Shown here one piece after another: positions 11,257 to 21,334 of a stretch of 64,000 nucleotides of DNA; positions within the stretch are counted from its first letter, which is position 1; each line of letters starts with the position of its first letter. The stretch comes from Nansenia antarctica (taxonomy: Eukaryota; Chordata; Actinopteri; Argentiniformes; Microstomatidae): the NCBI GenBank assembly GCA_963989245.1, contig OZ022347.1, forward strand, positions 42,342,303 to 42,406,302, given 5' to 3'. The position numbers and the translations under genes were made by a program. The notes below the pieces were generated by a model. That model worked only from the letters and a program-made list of their open reading frames with translations. It made no database searches and had not been told where the DNA came from.

Positions 11257-11555
11257 GATGCTGACTCGTGTCTGCGAGGCGTCTGTTGATACAGAAGAAA
11301 CAGTAGAAATCATGACTCTTTGTTCAACACCACGTCAGGTACTGGATGTGGTAATTCAGATGGTTATGCATATTAATGTACCGGTACTGTAGGTTTTTCC
11401 AGGAAATGAGGTCAAAGGTCATTTTAATTAGATAAATCAGAATGTTTCTGTTGTGACGCAACACTCTTGTTAGATGAATTAACCCATCTAGTCTACTGTG
11501 TTACTTTCATTTTTGGAACACGCTAAAATTAGATTAGAGGAGAAAAACATGTATA

Positions 11556-12604
11556 TGTGACGGGGTGTATCTTTTCATGAATCACTCTCAGCTGGATGGC
11601 TCACGTTCATTTATTGATGACTGCTGTGTAGTTGATTCACTTAGACAAATGTACAAATTGTAAGTCGCTTTGGAGAAAAGTGTCTAAATGGCTTCAAGGA
11701 AAAGTGTCTGCTAAATGACTTCCATGTCGGCGGTTCAACGTCGTCGTCGTCGTGCTGCTTCCTGTCGTCCAGTCACCGAGACGTCGTCACTTCCGAGCTA
11801 TTTAGCTTGTCCTAGCTAGCGTCTGGTTGCAAACTTCGTATTGTCAAAGGCGAACGCTGCACCTCCAAACATCGCCCTAACAATGGCTACCAGGTTCATA
11901 CCGCTGTCACAATGTCTCATTTTATATGTGGTGTTGTTGTAGTGACGACAAACAACGTATAAGTAAAACGTTTACTCGGCGCTCTTGTAGCACAATGCAA
12001 TCACAAGTGTAAACATGCAATCTGGGTCACGGACCCAGCATCCGGGTCACGGACCCAGCATCCGGGTCACGGACACAGCATCCGGGTCACGGCACCAATG
12101 TGACGGGGTGTATCTTTTCATGAATCACTCTCAGCTGGATGGCTCACGTTCATTTATTGATGACTGCTGTGTAGTTGATTCACTTAGACAAATGTACAAA
12201 TTGTAAGTCGCTTTGGAGAAAAGTGTCTAAATGGCTTCAAGGAAAAGTGTCTGCTAAATGACTTCCATGTCGGCGGTTCAACGTCGTCGTCGTCGTCGTG
12301 CTGCTTCCTGTCGTCCAGTCACCGAGACGTCGTCACTTCCGAGCTATTTAGCTTGTCCTAGCTAGCGTCTGGTTGCAAACTTCGTATTGTCAAAGGCGAA
12401 CGCTGCACCTCCAAACATCGTCCTAACAATGGCTACCAGGTTCATACCGCTGTCACAATGTCTCATTTTATATGTGGTGTTGTTGTAGTGACGACAAACA
12501 ACGTATAAGTAAAACGTTTACTCGGCGCTCTTGTAGCACAATGCAATCACAAGTGTAAACACGCAATCTGGGTCACGGACCCAGCATCCGGGTCACGGAC
12601 ACAG
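11556..12604. mobile_element. LTR-like element, left part, with 543-bp internal duplication
   Basis: The left end reads TGTGACGG and the right end, found beyond the nested provirus at 19479-19486, reads CCGTTACA. These form an imperfect inverted repeat of the TG...CA type. Direct flanks TATA at 11552-11555 and 19487-19490 look like a 4-bp TSD. A 543-bp unit starting at 11556 is repeated from 12099. Each unit has a UnaL2/SINE-type stretch (TTGTAAGTCGCTTTGGAGAA, later TGCTAAATGACTT) and ends in a 20-bp tandem (GCATCCGGGTCACGGACCCA), about four copies at 12023-12096. I read this as a solo LTR or LTR-like non-autonomous element. The orientation of the parent element is unknown. Confidence 0.55.
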
Positions 12605-12963
12605 TGTTGTGTATTTCTCTTATTAGTTATGAATCAAAGAACAATTATTGAGTTTAAGATGATTTAATCCGAGTTACAAACAGATTTATACATACACGTG
12701 TTGATCCTGTGGGCTGGTGCAAAAAAGAGGCCGCTTTCTCCCTTCCTGGCTGGTTTTTCTCAGTCCCCTAGATCCCTGCCCTCTTATGCAAATACAGTCA
12801 CAGGTCATAGCCTATCACCTTATCTAGATGGTCATGAGGGCCGTCCCCTGTGATGTCACTGTGATGTCACCCTTCCGGGTGCCCGCTGGTGCAAACATGA
12901 AGGCTACAGAATAGCATGACCCCCTATCATACTATCTATGCATGTGTGTGGAAATATACGACA
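12605..12963 (-). repeat. ERV 3' LTR
   Basis: 359 bp with TG...CA ends. On the minus strand it holds two TGACATCA (CRE-like) sites side by side, an ATTTGCATAA octamer-like site, a TATAAA box (GTATGTATAAATC) and an ATTAAA possible poly(A) signal. It matches the other LTR over its full length with no difference that I could see. Confidence 0.9.
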
Positions 12964-12976
12964 CATCCCCCCTCGG
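12964..12976 (-). promoter_or_regulatory. Polypurine tract of the ERV
   Basis: Read on the minus strand, the bases just before the 3' LTR are GAGGGGGGATG, the usual place and composition for the primer of plus-strand DNA synthesis. Confidence 0.7.
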
Positions 12977-13630
12977 ACCACCCAGAGGGTGTTCCGAAAC
13001 TAAACGACCACAAAACAAAAACAAAAACACAAAACCCCACATAAGAAACCAAAGAAAAAAAAAGAAAAAAAAATAATAATAATATTTTTTTTTTTTTTTT
13101 TTAAATAAACAACAACAAACAGAAAAACTACACCAACACACAACACAAGAAGCACAATAACACAGACCAACCCAGGACCAGTATTAGGAACCAAAGATAT
13201 TATAAACAAAAAATAGAAAACAACCAATAATAAAAAGAATCTTGAAAATAACAATCACAATTAAACTAAACACAGTTCATCATGCACAAATCAATACAGA
13301 AACTTCCAACGACCGATGTTTTCTTTGTCCTTGAAGCGTCAGGGTCAGAGGTTACTAGCACTTGTACCCAGTTGGAGAACAGCCTTTACCGCTGTCTCAG
13401 ATTGATAACACTTTCATAGTCAGGAGCTTCCATTTTCTTCGTTGCGTTAGGAACAGAACCTCTTTCCTATCTTTGCATAACCACTACATCACTTCTCAAC
13501 TGACATCAATCACATACGATATAGAAATAAACAAACAATACACAAATAATGACATTCAGTTATCATAACACATAATTCCCCAACAGTAAGCACAGGACAA
13601 AGGGAATGCATTAATGCATAGATCTTCACC
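12977..13630 (-). other. ERV sequence between pol and 3' LTR, no env
   Basis: About 650 bp of A-rich (plus strand) sequence with runs of A and T. Short frames here have no retroviral envelope features (no signal peptide, cleavage site or transmembrane-subunit motif). Env is therefore absent rather than merely broken. Confidence 0.6.
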
Positions 13631-15526
13631 TCAGGTGAGGACTAGTCTTCTGAAAAGTTCATTAACGTGGACTGAGTGACTGATTTTCCAAAAACAGTCA
13701 ATGAGGCCCTGCCTCCTAAGAAAGTCAAAAATCATGTCTGCTATAATAGGTGCTCCTATCTTAGCAAAATAAGTTTCCCATGCCCCTAAGACCGTTTCCA
13801 GCCATGCTATCATCTGCTGTCCATTCCCGTCGTTCCCTTTGATCTTCTGCTTCACTACCCTATTCATAGTCTTTAATCTTTTCCTAACTGGTCGTCGTCC
13901 GTCAGTGTCATTGAGGTTCAGGCAGCCGCCTGGTCCCCTCCCACGCTGATCAAGGTCTGGGGAGTCGCCCTCAGCATCATCTGAAGCATGGTGCAGGCAC
14001 TCGCCAGCATCCCCAGTAGCACAGGTGTCCAGGCTTTGGACACCCCCAGGCTGGACCTCCAGACTGTCAACCCTCTCTGCTTCGTTGGTTTCTGGTTTAT
14101 TGGCATCTGGACAGCTTTCCACTGTCCCCTCGGTTTCAGGCACTGCCGGTAATGTCACTGGCTGTAACACTGGCATTGCCACTGGCTCTGGCAACACCAC
14201 AGCATCTCGTCGTAGCTCCTCCTTCTCAGGTTCTCTGGGGACCTCGGCACCTGTTGGCACAACATCCTGCCTACTCTGTACATCCACCCCCCTGTCCACC
14301 ACCTGTGGCCCTATTGGGGTAGGGATATGCCCAGACACCACTGGTGTACCCACTCTGATGTTGTTTCTCCAACAGACCCCACATTGACCTAAAGCATGGT
14401 CAATCTGTTCCATCAAATATGGACTCCAAAACCCATATTCCTTGGTGATCTTGCGTCTTACCTCCCCCCTAGCCACATGTGCTAATCCATGAGCTTCCCG
14501 TATTAACATGCCTATTAAATCTGAGGGTGCTACAACCAACCCCTCATGATTCCTCCATAGACCTGTGTCATCCTGACTTGCCCCCCTTGCTAGCCAAACG
14601 TTCTTGTCTAACGTAGTTACTCTACTCTGTAACATCAATAAATCCTCAAGTGTGACCATGCCCTGTAATTGCTTTTCATGTGTGACCAGAAGACCTTTAC
14701 CTGCCTTGTCTGCTCCTGTAATGGCTTTGGCTGCATCCTCTGCAGCCCTGTTACCTTGTGTGACATGTGATGAGTCAGACCTGTGTGTGGCACACTTCAC
14801 TATGGCTAATTCCTTTGGCTTCATCATGGCTTGTAACAGCTTCATGATCTGTGCGTGATGCTGTATAGGCGTACCATCAGTTCTCTTAAAACCCCGCCCC
14901 CTCCATACAGCTCCATTAAAATGACAAACATTATGTGCATAGGCAGAGTCGGTGTACACTGTCACTCTCCGTCCGGTTCCCAAGTTGCATGCTTCTGTGA
15001 GGGCAATCAATTCAGCCAACTGAGCCGAGCAAGGCTGAGGAACTGCCTCAGCCTGTTCTACAATAAACTTTGAATTCTGTGCTTTAACTAAGGAATACCC
15101 AGCGCACAAAGTTTCTCCTACCCCGTAACAAGACCCATCAACCCAATATTCTATATCAGCTCCCTTTAAAGGCAAAGCTTGTAGGTCTGTTCTATGCTTA
15201 ATCACTCTGGCTGTCGATGGAATCTGAGCACCGGATGGCACCGTCACCTGACAGCCGTCAGGTGTGCATTTTACTGTACAGTTCAATTGGCATAGAGCAT
15301 CTCTCCCTAGCAGCCCTGTTGGCGTGTGTTCTGACACAAGTGTTGACAGAGTTGCTCTCTGTCCCTTGTACTCTAAGTCTACAAGCTCAGTTGTAGGAAT
15401 CAGCTGTTTAATTCCCTCAAATCCGATTGTCTTCACATATTCTCTAGACATAGGGAGGTGCGTGGCGCCTTCAGGCTTCTGTGTCACCACCAGCTGGCAC
15501 CTCCCACTCGGATCTTCCGGGCACCC
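13631..15526 (-). CDS. pol: ERV pro-pol, internally deleted: protease, RNase H, integrase zinc finger, unknown C terminus
   Basis: The frame begins right after the gag UAG (15527-15529) in the same phase and stays open to 13631, about 631 codons. The nearest start-like codon near 15490 is GTG, so expression by stop readthrough is likely. In order: a protease C-terminal part with an LLGRDAL motif (about 15298-15318); RNase H with WVDGS, an AELIALTEA helix, YTDSAYA and a final GNRAAED; then the integrase HHCC finger (HGLAH, 31-residue spacer, CGVC at about 14375). The whole RT palm and the integrase DDE core are missing, with no frameshift. The last 230 residues are acidic and proline-rich, then basic (GRRPVRKRLKT), then hydrophobic, and I do not recognise them. 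Replication in cis is not possible. Confidence 0.8.
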   Translation of the reverse strand, partial: GCPEDPSGRCQLVVTQKPEGATHLPMSREYVKTIGFEGIKQLIPTTELVDLEYKGQRATLSTLVSEHTPTGLLGRDALCQLNCTVKCTPDGCQVTVPSGAQIPSTARVIKHRTDLQALPLKGADIEYWVDGSCYGVGETLCAGYSLVKAQNSKFIVEQAEAVPQPCSAQLAELIALTEACNLGTGRRVTVYTDSAYAHNVCHFNGAVWRGRGFKRTDGTPIQHHAQIMKLLQAMMKPKELAIVKCATHRSDSSHVTQGNRAAEDAAKAITGADKAGKGLLVTHEKQLQGMVTLEDLLMLQSRVTTLDKNVWLARGASQDDTGLWRNHEGLVVAPSDLIGMLIREAHGLAHVARGEVRRKITKEYGFWSPYLMEQIDHALGQCGVCWRNNIRVGTPVVSGHIPTPIGPQVVDRGVDVQSRQDVVPTGAEVPREPEKEELRRDAVVLPEPVAMPVLQPVTLPAVPETEGTVESCPDANKPETNEAERVDSLEVQPGGVQSLDTCATGDAGECLHHASDDAEGDSPDLDQRGRGPGGCLNLNDTDGRRPVRKRLKTMNRVVKQKIKGNDGNGQQMIAWLETVLGAWETYFAKIGAPIIADMIFDFLRRQGLIDCFWKISHSVHVNELFRRLVLT

Positions 15527-15529
15527 CTA
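15527..15529 (-). promoter_or_regulatory. gag-pol UAG readthrough codon
   Basis: Gag ends in CTA-TAG followed by GGG. The pol frame continues in the same phase without a stop. In-frame UAG followed by a purine, with a downstream RNA structure, is how gammaretroviruses make Gag-Pol. I did not establish a downstream pseudoknot. Confidence 0.65.
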
Positions 15530-17374
15530 TAGGCCAGCTGCTGGGCCTCCGTAAGGGTTCATCACTCCTGGAGCAGGTGTAGTAGGGGGCCAATATCCTC
15601 CTCCTTGGCTCCCCCCTGCGCCCCCCTGGGGCCTGTTGCAGCAGGTACAGGCTAGATGTCCATTCTGGTCGCATTGGTAACACGGTTCTAGCATCTTCTT
15701 CCCTGCTGCTGTCCATCCCCCTGGTGGTGGTCCTTGGCCAGGCTGGTTGTACATCTGGTATGGAACCGCTTGCACCCCTGGTGGCCCTTGTGGGTATGGA
15801 TACCCCCCTTGTGGCCCCTGTGGGTAGGACTGGTAAGTAGCAGGATACCCCCCTTGTGACCCCTGTGAGTAGGACTGGTAAGTAGCAGTCTGCACTCCAG
15901 GTGGCTGTTGCTGTGGGGCTAAAGCCTGCACTCCCTCTATGTTCCTCTCGCTTTCAGTCAATTGCACATGAGTCAATATTCTGAGTGATTCTTCGTCTTC
16001 TGCCTTCTGTATCTGAATATTCTTTCGATATAACTCAACTTGATGAGCTACGTGGTCTATATAAACAGCTTTGTTCATGTGTCGTAGCCCCACCACTTCT
16101 GCTAGCTTATCCTTAACTGGGGTAGGAAGCCCTTCTTGTATTTTTTCCCTGATTATGGTTTTTTCTAAGGGGTTATCTTCAGCGTCTTTCCCTGTCACAC
16201 TTCTCCATTGAGAGTGCACACGGGCAACATAACCCCTGGGATTCTCATCCCCCCCCAGTGGCTTCACAATGATATTGTCTGGGTGCATGTGAGTAGGGTA
16301 GATCTCCCTGATTGCTTTCCACAGTTTGCCTCTGTTTGCTGCAAAGAGCTCTGGATCATAAACTGATGTATTGATATATCTATGAAGTCCTGCCTTCATC
16401 AATATTTCCTGCATTGTATCCAATCCTGCAATAAAAGCTAAGAGTCTTTTCAGGTCTCCCATCGCGGCCTGCGTTCCTGTCAGTATCACGTCGACCTCTC
16501 GCGTCCACGAATGTCCTCCCTCCTCCAGAACTGGGAGTTTCTCGATCACTTCAGATAGATCTGTATGATGCCACGGATGATATTCCATCTTATTACCCCG
16601 AATCAGCACTGGACAGTTCTTTAATGTATTTGATGACATTCGGTGACAATCTCCCTCTTTCTCCCTTTCTCGTTGCTCCTTCAGCCATCTGTGGTGTCTT
16701 TCTTCCTCTCTTTCCGCTTTCTCCGGGCGTCTTCTCCCACCTTTCCTTTCGGCTGTGGCTATCATCTTCCTGACCTGCGCGTTGTAGCCTCCATCTGCAT
16801 TGTCGTCATCACTTGAGTCTTCACTGCCATCTTCGCTGTCATCTTCCTCGTCACTCCTGTCGTCCCCTTTTCCCCTTGGCTCCTTCTTCTTCTTCTTCTG
16901 GGAATGGTCCTTCATTGCCTTAGCATATGGAGGGGGACTGGAGACTGGACACATGTTTGTGAATGGAATGTTCAATTTCTGTTCCAGTGTTCTGGCCAAT
17001 TCATTTTTCTTTTCTGGATTCATGTGAGCTGTTTTCTCATTCCAAGCTGATGCTACTTTCTGCCCCTCTACCTTAAAGAGGTCTAAGATGTCTAATTCTA
17101 ACTTGCGTTTCTCTGACCTATCTTTCCCTTTCTGATTTGCCTTGTGTACATTGATAAGTATCTCCAATGTTGCAATTAATTGTAAATTAAGGCTGCCCTC
17201 TTTCGGCCACGGCTGTTCAATGTATGCCCAACGGCTATTCCATTTCGTTGACATTTTGCTAATTTCCCTAACAAGAGGATTCATTTTTTCCACTATAGCC
17301 ATAGGGGATAAAGTTGCCAATATTCCACTATCCTCACTAATATCTTTTAACACCTTCGTTGAATTTGCTCCCAT
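15527..17374 (-). CDS. gag: ERV Gag polyprotein
   Basis: 615 residues from an ATG at 17374 to a UAG at 15527. It forms the virus-like particle and packages RNA. The N terminus is MGANSTK, a myristoylation-type start (Gly2, Ser5). A PPPY late-budding motif lies at about 147-150, then a lysine-rich and acidic linker (about 160-255), a capsid-like region (about 255-470), a Pro/Gly/Tyr/Gln-rich part with two near-identical copies of a TYQSY-QG-QGGYP unit (about 495-550), and one CX2CX4HX4C zinc knuckle at about 565-578 (CYQC, then H, then C). No disabling lesion is visible, so this Gag could still be made. The layout matches gamma/epsilon-type Gag. The intactness contrasts with the gutted pol that follows. 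Confidence 0.85.
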   Translation of the reverse strand: MGANSTKVLKDISEDSGILATLSPMAIVEKMNPLVREISKMSTKWNSRWAYIEQPWPKEGSLNLQLIATLEILINVHKANQKGKDRSEKRKLELDILDLFKVEGQKVASAWNEKTAHMNPEKKNELARTLEQKLNIPFTNMCPVSSPPPYAKAMKDHSQKKKKKEPRGKGDDRSDEEDDSEDGSEDSSDDDNADGGYNAQVRKMIATAERKGGRRRPEKAEREEERHHRWLKEQREREKEGDCHRMSSNTLKNCPVLIRGNKMEYHPWHHTDLSEVIEKLPVLEEGGHSWTREVDVILTGTQAAMGDLKRLLAFIAGLDTMQEILMKAGLHRYINTSVYDPELFAANRGKLWKAIREIYPTHMHPDNIIVKPLGGDENPRGYVARVHSQWRSVTGKDAEDNPLEKTIIREKIQEGLPTPVKDKLAEVVGLRHMNKAVYIDHVAHQVELYRKNIQIQKAEDEESLRILTHVQLTESERNIEGVQALAPQQQPPGVQTATYQSYSQGSQGGYPATYQSYPQGPQGGYPYPQGPPGVQAVPYQMYNQPGQGPPPGGWTAAGKKMLEPCYQCDQNGHLACTCCNRPQGGAGGSQGGGYWPPTTPAPGVMNPYGGPAAGL

Positions 17375-18970
17375 TTTAAGCTGATTGATTTATACTGCTC
17401 AATATGCTGAAAATATTCTATAAGGTGTACTTTTCTTACAACCCACCTTCCTATTTTGCCTTATTTGCTAAACAAATGCTAGTCCAATATAACTGTATTA
17501 ACCGTCCACACAAAACCACTACAACCCAGAACAACAGATTTGCCTCTTGTGTATGTCAGTGCAGTATTAACTTAAATCTAATATCTGTGTATGTACTTTA
17601 TACTTAAATGTGTTTCCTAATTGTTTATGAATATGTGTCACTTAATTACTCATTCAATACTAATTATAGTTCAGGTCAACTTAATTATTAAACTACAAAG
17701 GCTGGTCAACACCTAAGTATTCACTGATTTACAAAAACCCTTTTACTGCTTAATTATCAATACAATCTATTCTGCTATCGACTTGTTAAGTGAAAGGAAT
17801 GAATGATTAGTTAGAATTATTCATTGACACTTCATTGATGTAAACCTGTGAAGTCAATTAGCTATTATCAACATATCATTAGATTGTCACAAAACAATTG
17901 ATCAAAGTTTTGTGAAAACAGAGAAATAAAATGATCTGAATAATTAATTCAATCAATTTGTAATTAATTAAATTAATGTAATACATTACAATCATTTATA
18001 ACCATCTATTTATTAATGTATCGGACTGTTTCATCGACCTCAGCTGTATCTCCCTGAGGATTTAGTGTTTTAAAATGTCTTGTCGTATTTTGTCCAGCAG
18101 GCGGCGCCAAGCAACCGACTTGCGTATCGATTGCGCATGCGCCAGTTCTTCCGTGTAAAATGGAGTAGGGGAAGGAGGGGCTAGTCTTTGTCCTTCTCCT
18201 CTGTGGGGAAACCCGCCGTGGACTCCCAGATCAATCTTTACAACATAACATTGCTTTTCCACAATAATGCCATCTTCCACGACACAACAACTTCACGATT
18301 ATCTTTCAATCCAGTTAGACTATTATTTATCTCATTCAAATATTCTACAATGTATTCACGTTTTCCTCATAGAGATGGCCTCTGTGTGTCCGCGCGTGTC
18401 TGCGCGCGTGCCCGAGCGTGCGTGTTATCGCTCCGTTTACAACAATGGACAATGCAAATGGCGCCTAAGCTCCGCTGACACACTGCAAATGGCGTCTAAA
18501 TGCAAATGGCGTCTAAGCTCCGCTGACAATGGCGTCCTTTCACACAGACAAAGAGTATATGTTTTTCACTGCTACAATACAAAATAGACTACACAGTCCA
18601 TTTACACTAACACAATTCTACACACACACTCACGATATTCCGTAATACCGTCCAAACAATATCTATTAGTTACAAAAATAGACTACACAATATTACACAA
18701 AAAGGCGAATTACCAAATTCGGCCCTTATCACCAACACAAACACTCAAATCCCTTACCAATCTAATCGTATATTTACAAAAACGGACTTCAAAATCCGGC
18801 TCTCACCAACCCCACTTATTAAAGATTATGAAAGGTTTGTTTCTATTCCAACAAGATACTTTACTTTAAGGTTGTTTTAGTCTCAAAGAAAATGTTTGAA
18901 AAACACAGCTGTTGCACACAATCATACCTTTCTTGCAGCTTCAGTTTTCAAACATAGATTTCCCTTTTTA
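17375..18970 (-). other. ERV 5' leader
   Basis: A long leader of about 1.6 kb between primer site and gag ATG, with no supported coding region. It would hold the splice donor and packaging signal, which I cannot point to. GC-rich segments near 18370-18420 and a repeated GCAAATGGCGTCTAAGCTCCGCTGACA block (about 18455-18535) are the only notable structures. Confidence 0.6.
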
Positions 18971-18990
18971 GACTCCTGGCTGGCTCGCCA
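18971..18990 (-). promoter_or_regulatory. ERV primer binding site, tRNA-Arg
   Basis: The plus strand reads GACTCCTGGCTGGCTCGCCA, four bases inside the 5' LTR edge. This equals the 3' end of vertebrate tRNA-Arg(ACG) plus CCA as I remember it, so the minus strand is a perfect primer site for that tRNA. Confidence 0.8.
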
Positions 18991-18994
18991 CTAA

Positions 18995-19353
18995 TGTTGT
19001 GTATTTCTCTTATTAGTTATGAATCAAAGAACAATTATTGAGTTTAAGATGATTTAATCCGAGTTACAAACAGATTTATACATACACGTGTTGATCCTGT
19101 GGGCTGGTGCAAAAAAGAGGCCGCTTTCTCCCTTCCTGGCTGGTTTTTCTCAGTCCCCTAGATCCCTGCCCTCTTATGCAAATACAGTCACAGGTCATAG
19201 CCTATCACCTTATCTAGATGGTCATGAGGGCCGTCCCCTGTGATGTCACTGTGATGTCACCCTTCCGGGTGCCCGCTGGTGCAAACATGAAGGCTACAGA
19301 ATAGCATGACCCCCTATCATACTATCTATGCATGTGTGTGGAAATATACGACA
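18995..19353 (-). repeat. ERV 5' LTR
   Basis: 359 bp. It is the transcribing LTR for the minus-strand provirus and carries the same CRE-like pair, octamer-like site and TATAAA as the 3' copy. Its outer edge is followed by the ACAG target duplication. Confidence 0.9.
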
Positions 19354-19486
19354 ACAGCATCCGGGTCACGGACACAGCATCCGGGTCACGGACACACCCC
19401 GGATATACCACGTCATTAAACCCCTAAAGGGCGCAGTTTATACCTATTTTAGCTATAATTGAACTTGACCTTTCTACTCCGTTACA
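19354..19486. mobile_element. LTR-like element, right part (after nested ERV)
   Basis: This continues the 20-bp GCATCCGGGTCACGGACACA tandem that the ERV interrupted, then ACCCCGGATATACCACGTCATT and a terminal CCGTTACA. The stretch from 19377 to 19420 closely matches a stretch at 60140-60180 inside the LTR of the second BEL element. Confidence 0.55.
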
Positions 19487-19490
19487 TATA

Positions 19491-20645
19491 GGTACAACAC
19501 ACAAGTAGGGCATCACAACAGCTTGTTGACTGTCTGTGTCTTTGAAAACCCAACACACCGAAACGCTCCTTTCAACTCACCTTCTGACAAACACAAGAGA
19601 CGAATACATCTTACCTGCCAGTACCTGGCATGACTGTTACTGTGTTTGGGGGAGATGTGAGGGGATGGCCATCTGGCTCCAGTCTACCTGTCAGCTCAGG
19701 TGGGATTCATTCTGTAGAATATTTGTCTTTTTTTTCTTTTATCAAGGTCAGGAAACATCCCAAAAATACAGGACCACTGCACGTCAGAAAAGTGATGAAA
19801 TTCACAGAAAAGTCCAGTTCCCATGATGCAACTGGCCCAAATATTGTAGAACACAACTCTTTTGTCTCATACCAGAATTTTGTTCACTCGTAACATCAGC
19901 ACACACACTCCTAATGACACGCTTCTCATTAGACGTCAGATTACAACAGACGCTGTCCTGCTGTAACTGTCAACAGACACTCGACAGTTTCACCTGAGAT
20001 GTTATTGAGCGTGTTCATTATCGTAGAGACGGACTATCCTAACTAATAAAGTGCTACCAGTATCATTTTCTATGAGCTCATATCATCGAGTATCATCAAG
20101 ACATCAATTGACTTTGAAACCCAGCGGTCGATGACCTACTTGTGCAGGTGTCTAAACGTGGAGGAGTGAGCGTTCGTTACGACGTTTGAATCAACAGGGA
20201 TCCGGGGGTTCTGTATTAAGAGGACTTGGTTGCCATGGTTGCCTTGACTGCCGCCCGTGACTGCGGTTCAACGCTCTTCATCTTGGAGTGACCTCACAGC
20301 CGGGAACGGAAACACGGCGTTGAGAATAAACTGAACCGTCTGAATACGACCATCTCACGTCTCCATTGTGTCAGTCTGCCATGACAGAGTCTTCACCGGT
20401 CCTTCAGAAAGGAGGACGTTTATTTGATCTCAGACTGGCCGTGATGAAAAGATGATGAGAGCAGTTTAGGCCGTGCCGTGAAAACCTTCACACCAATCAT
20501 GTATCTGAACGTACAGGAAATGTGAGAGACTCTGAGAGAGAGGTTCAATCATGCATAGACATGGACCATTTGAACTCAATGACACATGTCGAATGCAGTA
20601 CTGTAGCTATTGATTGGAATGAAAAGAACTTGCGAAACTGAAGGA
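19491..20645. other. No gene seen
   Basis: Mixed sequence without a coding region, element end or RNA gene that I can support. Confidence 0.5.
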
Positions 20646-20785
20646 CAGTACCAGTCAAAAGGTTGGACACCTTCCCATTCAATGGTTTTATTTATTTATA
20701 TATCATTGTCTACGTTGTAGATTAGTACTGAAGACATCAAAACTATGAAAGAACACATATGGAATTATTATTATGTTAAGTAGCC
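20646..20785 (+). mobile_element. Tc1-like transposon terminal fragment
   Basis: CAGTACCAGTCAAAAGGTTGGACACCTTC, then about 100 bp with GAAGACATCAAAACTATGAAAGAACACATATGGAAT, is the well-known terminal inverted repeat of a Tc1-like family seen in many fish (from memory). Only one end is present here. Confidence 0.65.
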
Positions 20786-20800
20786 ACCTACTGCTGAGGC

Positions 20801-20804
<4 letters not shown>

Positions 20805-20839
<35 letters not shown>

Positions 20840-20885
20840 GAGAGAGAGACACAGACAGAGAGAGAGAGAGACAGACAGAGGGCAG
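20805..20885. repeat. (GA)n tract
   Basis: GAGA with ACATATA and ACAGACAG interruptions. Confidence 0.95.
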
Positions 20886-21334
20886 GAGAGAGAGCGAGAT
20901 AAAGAGTGAGGGGAGGGGGTAGTAAGTCCAGAGGTAAGATAATGAGGACTTCCCCGTAGGACGTAGATGTAGAGCAGGCCCAGCTACATGTACTGCATGA
21001 CATGATAAGCTATCTCATCAGCTGACTGCTGACTGCACTTGGCTGGGTTCTGTTCTGAGAGATTGGTACTGACCCGATGCCTCACCTCCCACCTGGGCAG
21101 TCAGCTTGTAGCTCTGCAGACAGAGAATAATATGATAAGCGATGGTAGGAGGTGATATGCACTATGAACTGTGAATACTGTTCAAGTATTAGACCATCTC
21201 TGAGGAAGGTGTTAGCATGAGTCTGACAGAGTCTGACAGTTGGATTCAGATGTCCTGGGAACATAAATATATATCTCCCTTCTTCTAGCACGATGACTGC
21301 CAATGACCCCTGGCCTGAGCATTACTCTTCCCTG

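Larger units (their letters stand above)
12605..19353 (-). mobile_element. Endogenous retrovirus, minus strand, pol-deleted, env-less
   Basis: A complete LTR-to-LTR insertion of 6749 bp. It has 359-bp LTRs, a 4-bp TSD (ACAG at 12601-12604 and 19354-19357), a primer binding site, a G-rich polypurine tract, an intact gag and a pol frame joined to gag through a UAG stop. Pol lacks reverse transcriptase and the integrase catalytic core. No env frame exists between pol and the 3' LTR. The single Cys-His box in Gag, the PPPY late motif, same-frame gag-UAG-pro order and the Arg primer fit gamma/epsilon-like (class I) retroviruses. LTRs look identical by eye, so insertion is recent, and mobilisation in trans by an autonomous relative is inferred. 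Confidence 0.85.

Noticed and set aside
13000..13254. Hydrophobic minus-strand frames as an ERV env remnant
   Set aside because: They come from A/T homopolymer-like runs (poly Phe/Ile/Lys) and have no Cys pattern, signal or fusion-peptide features.
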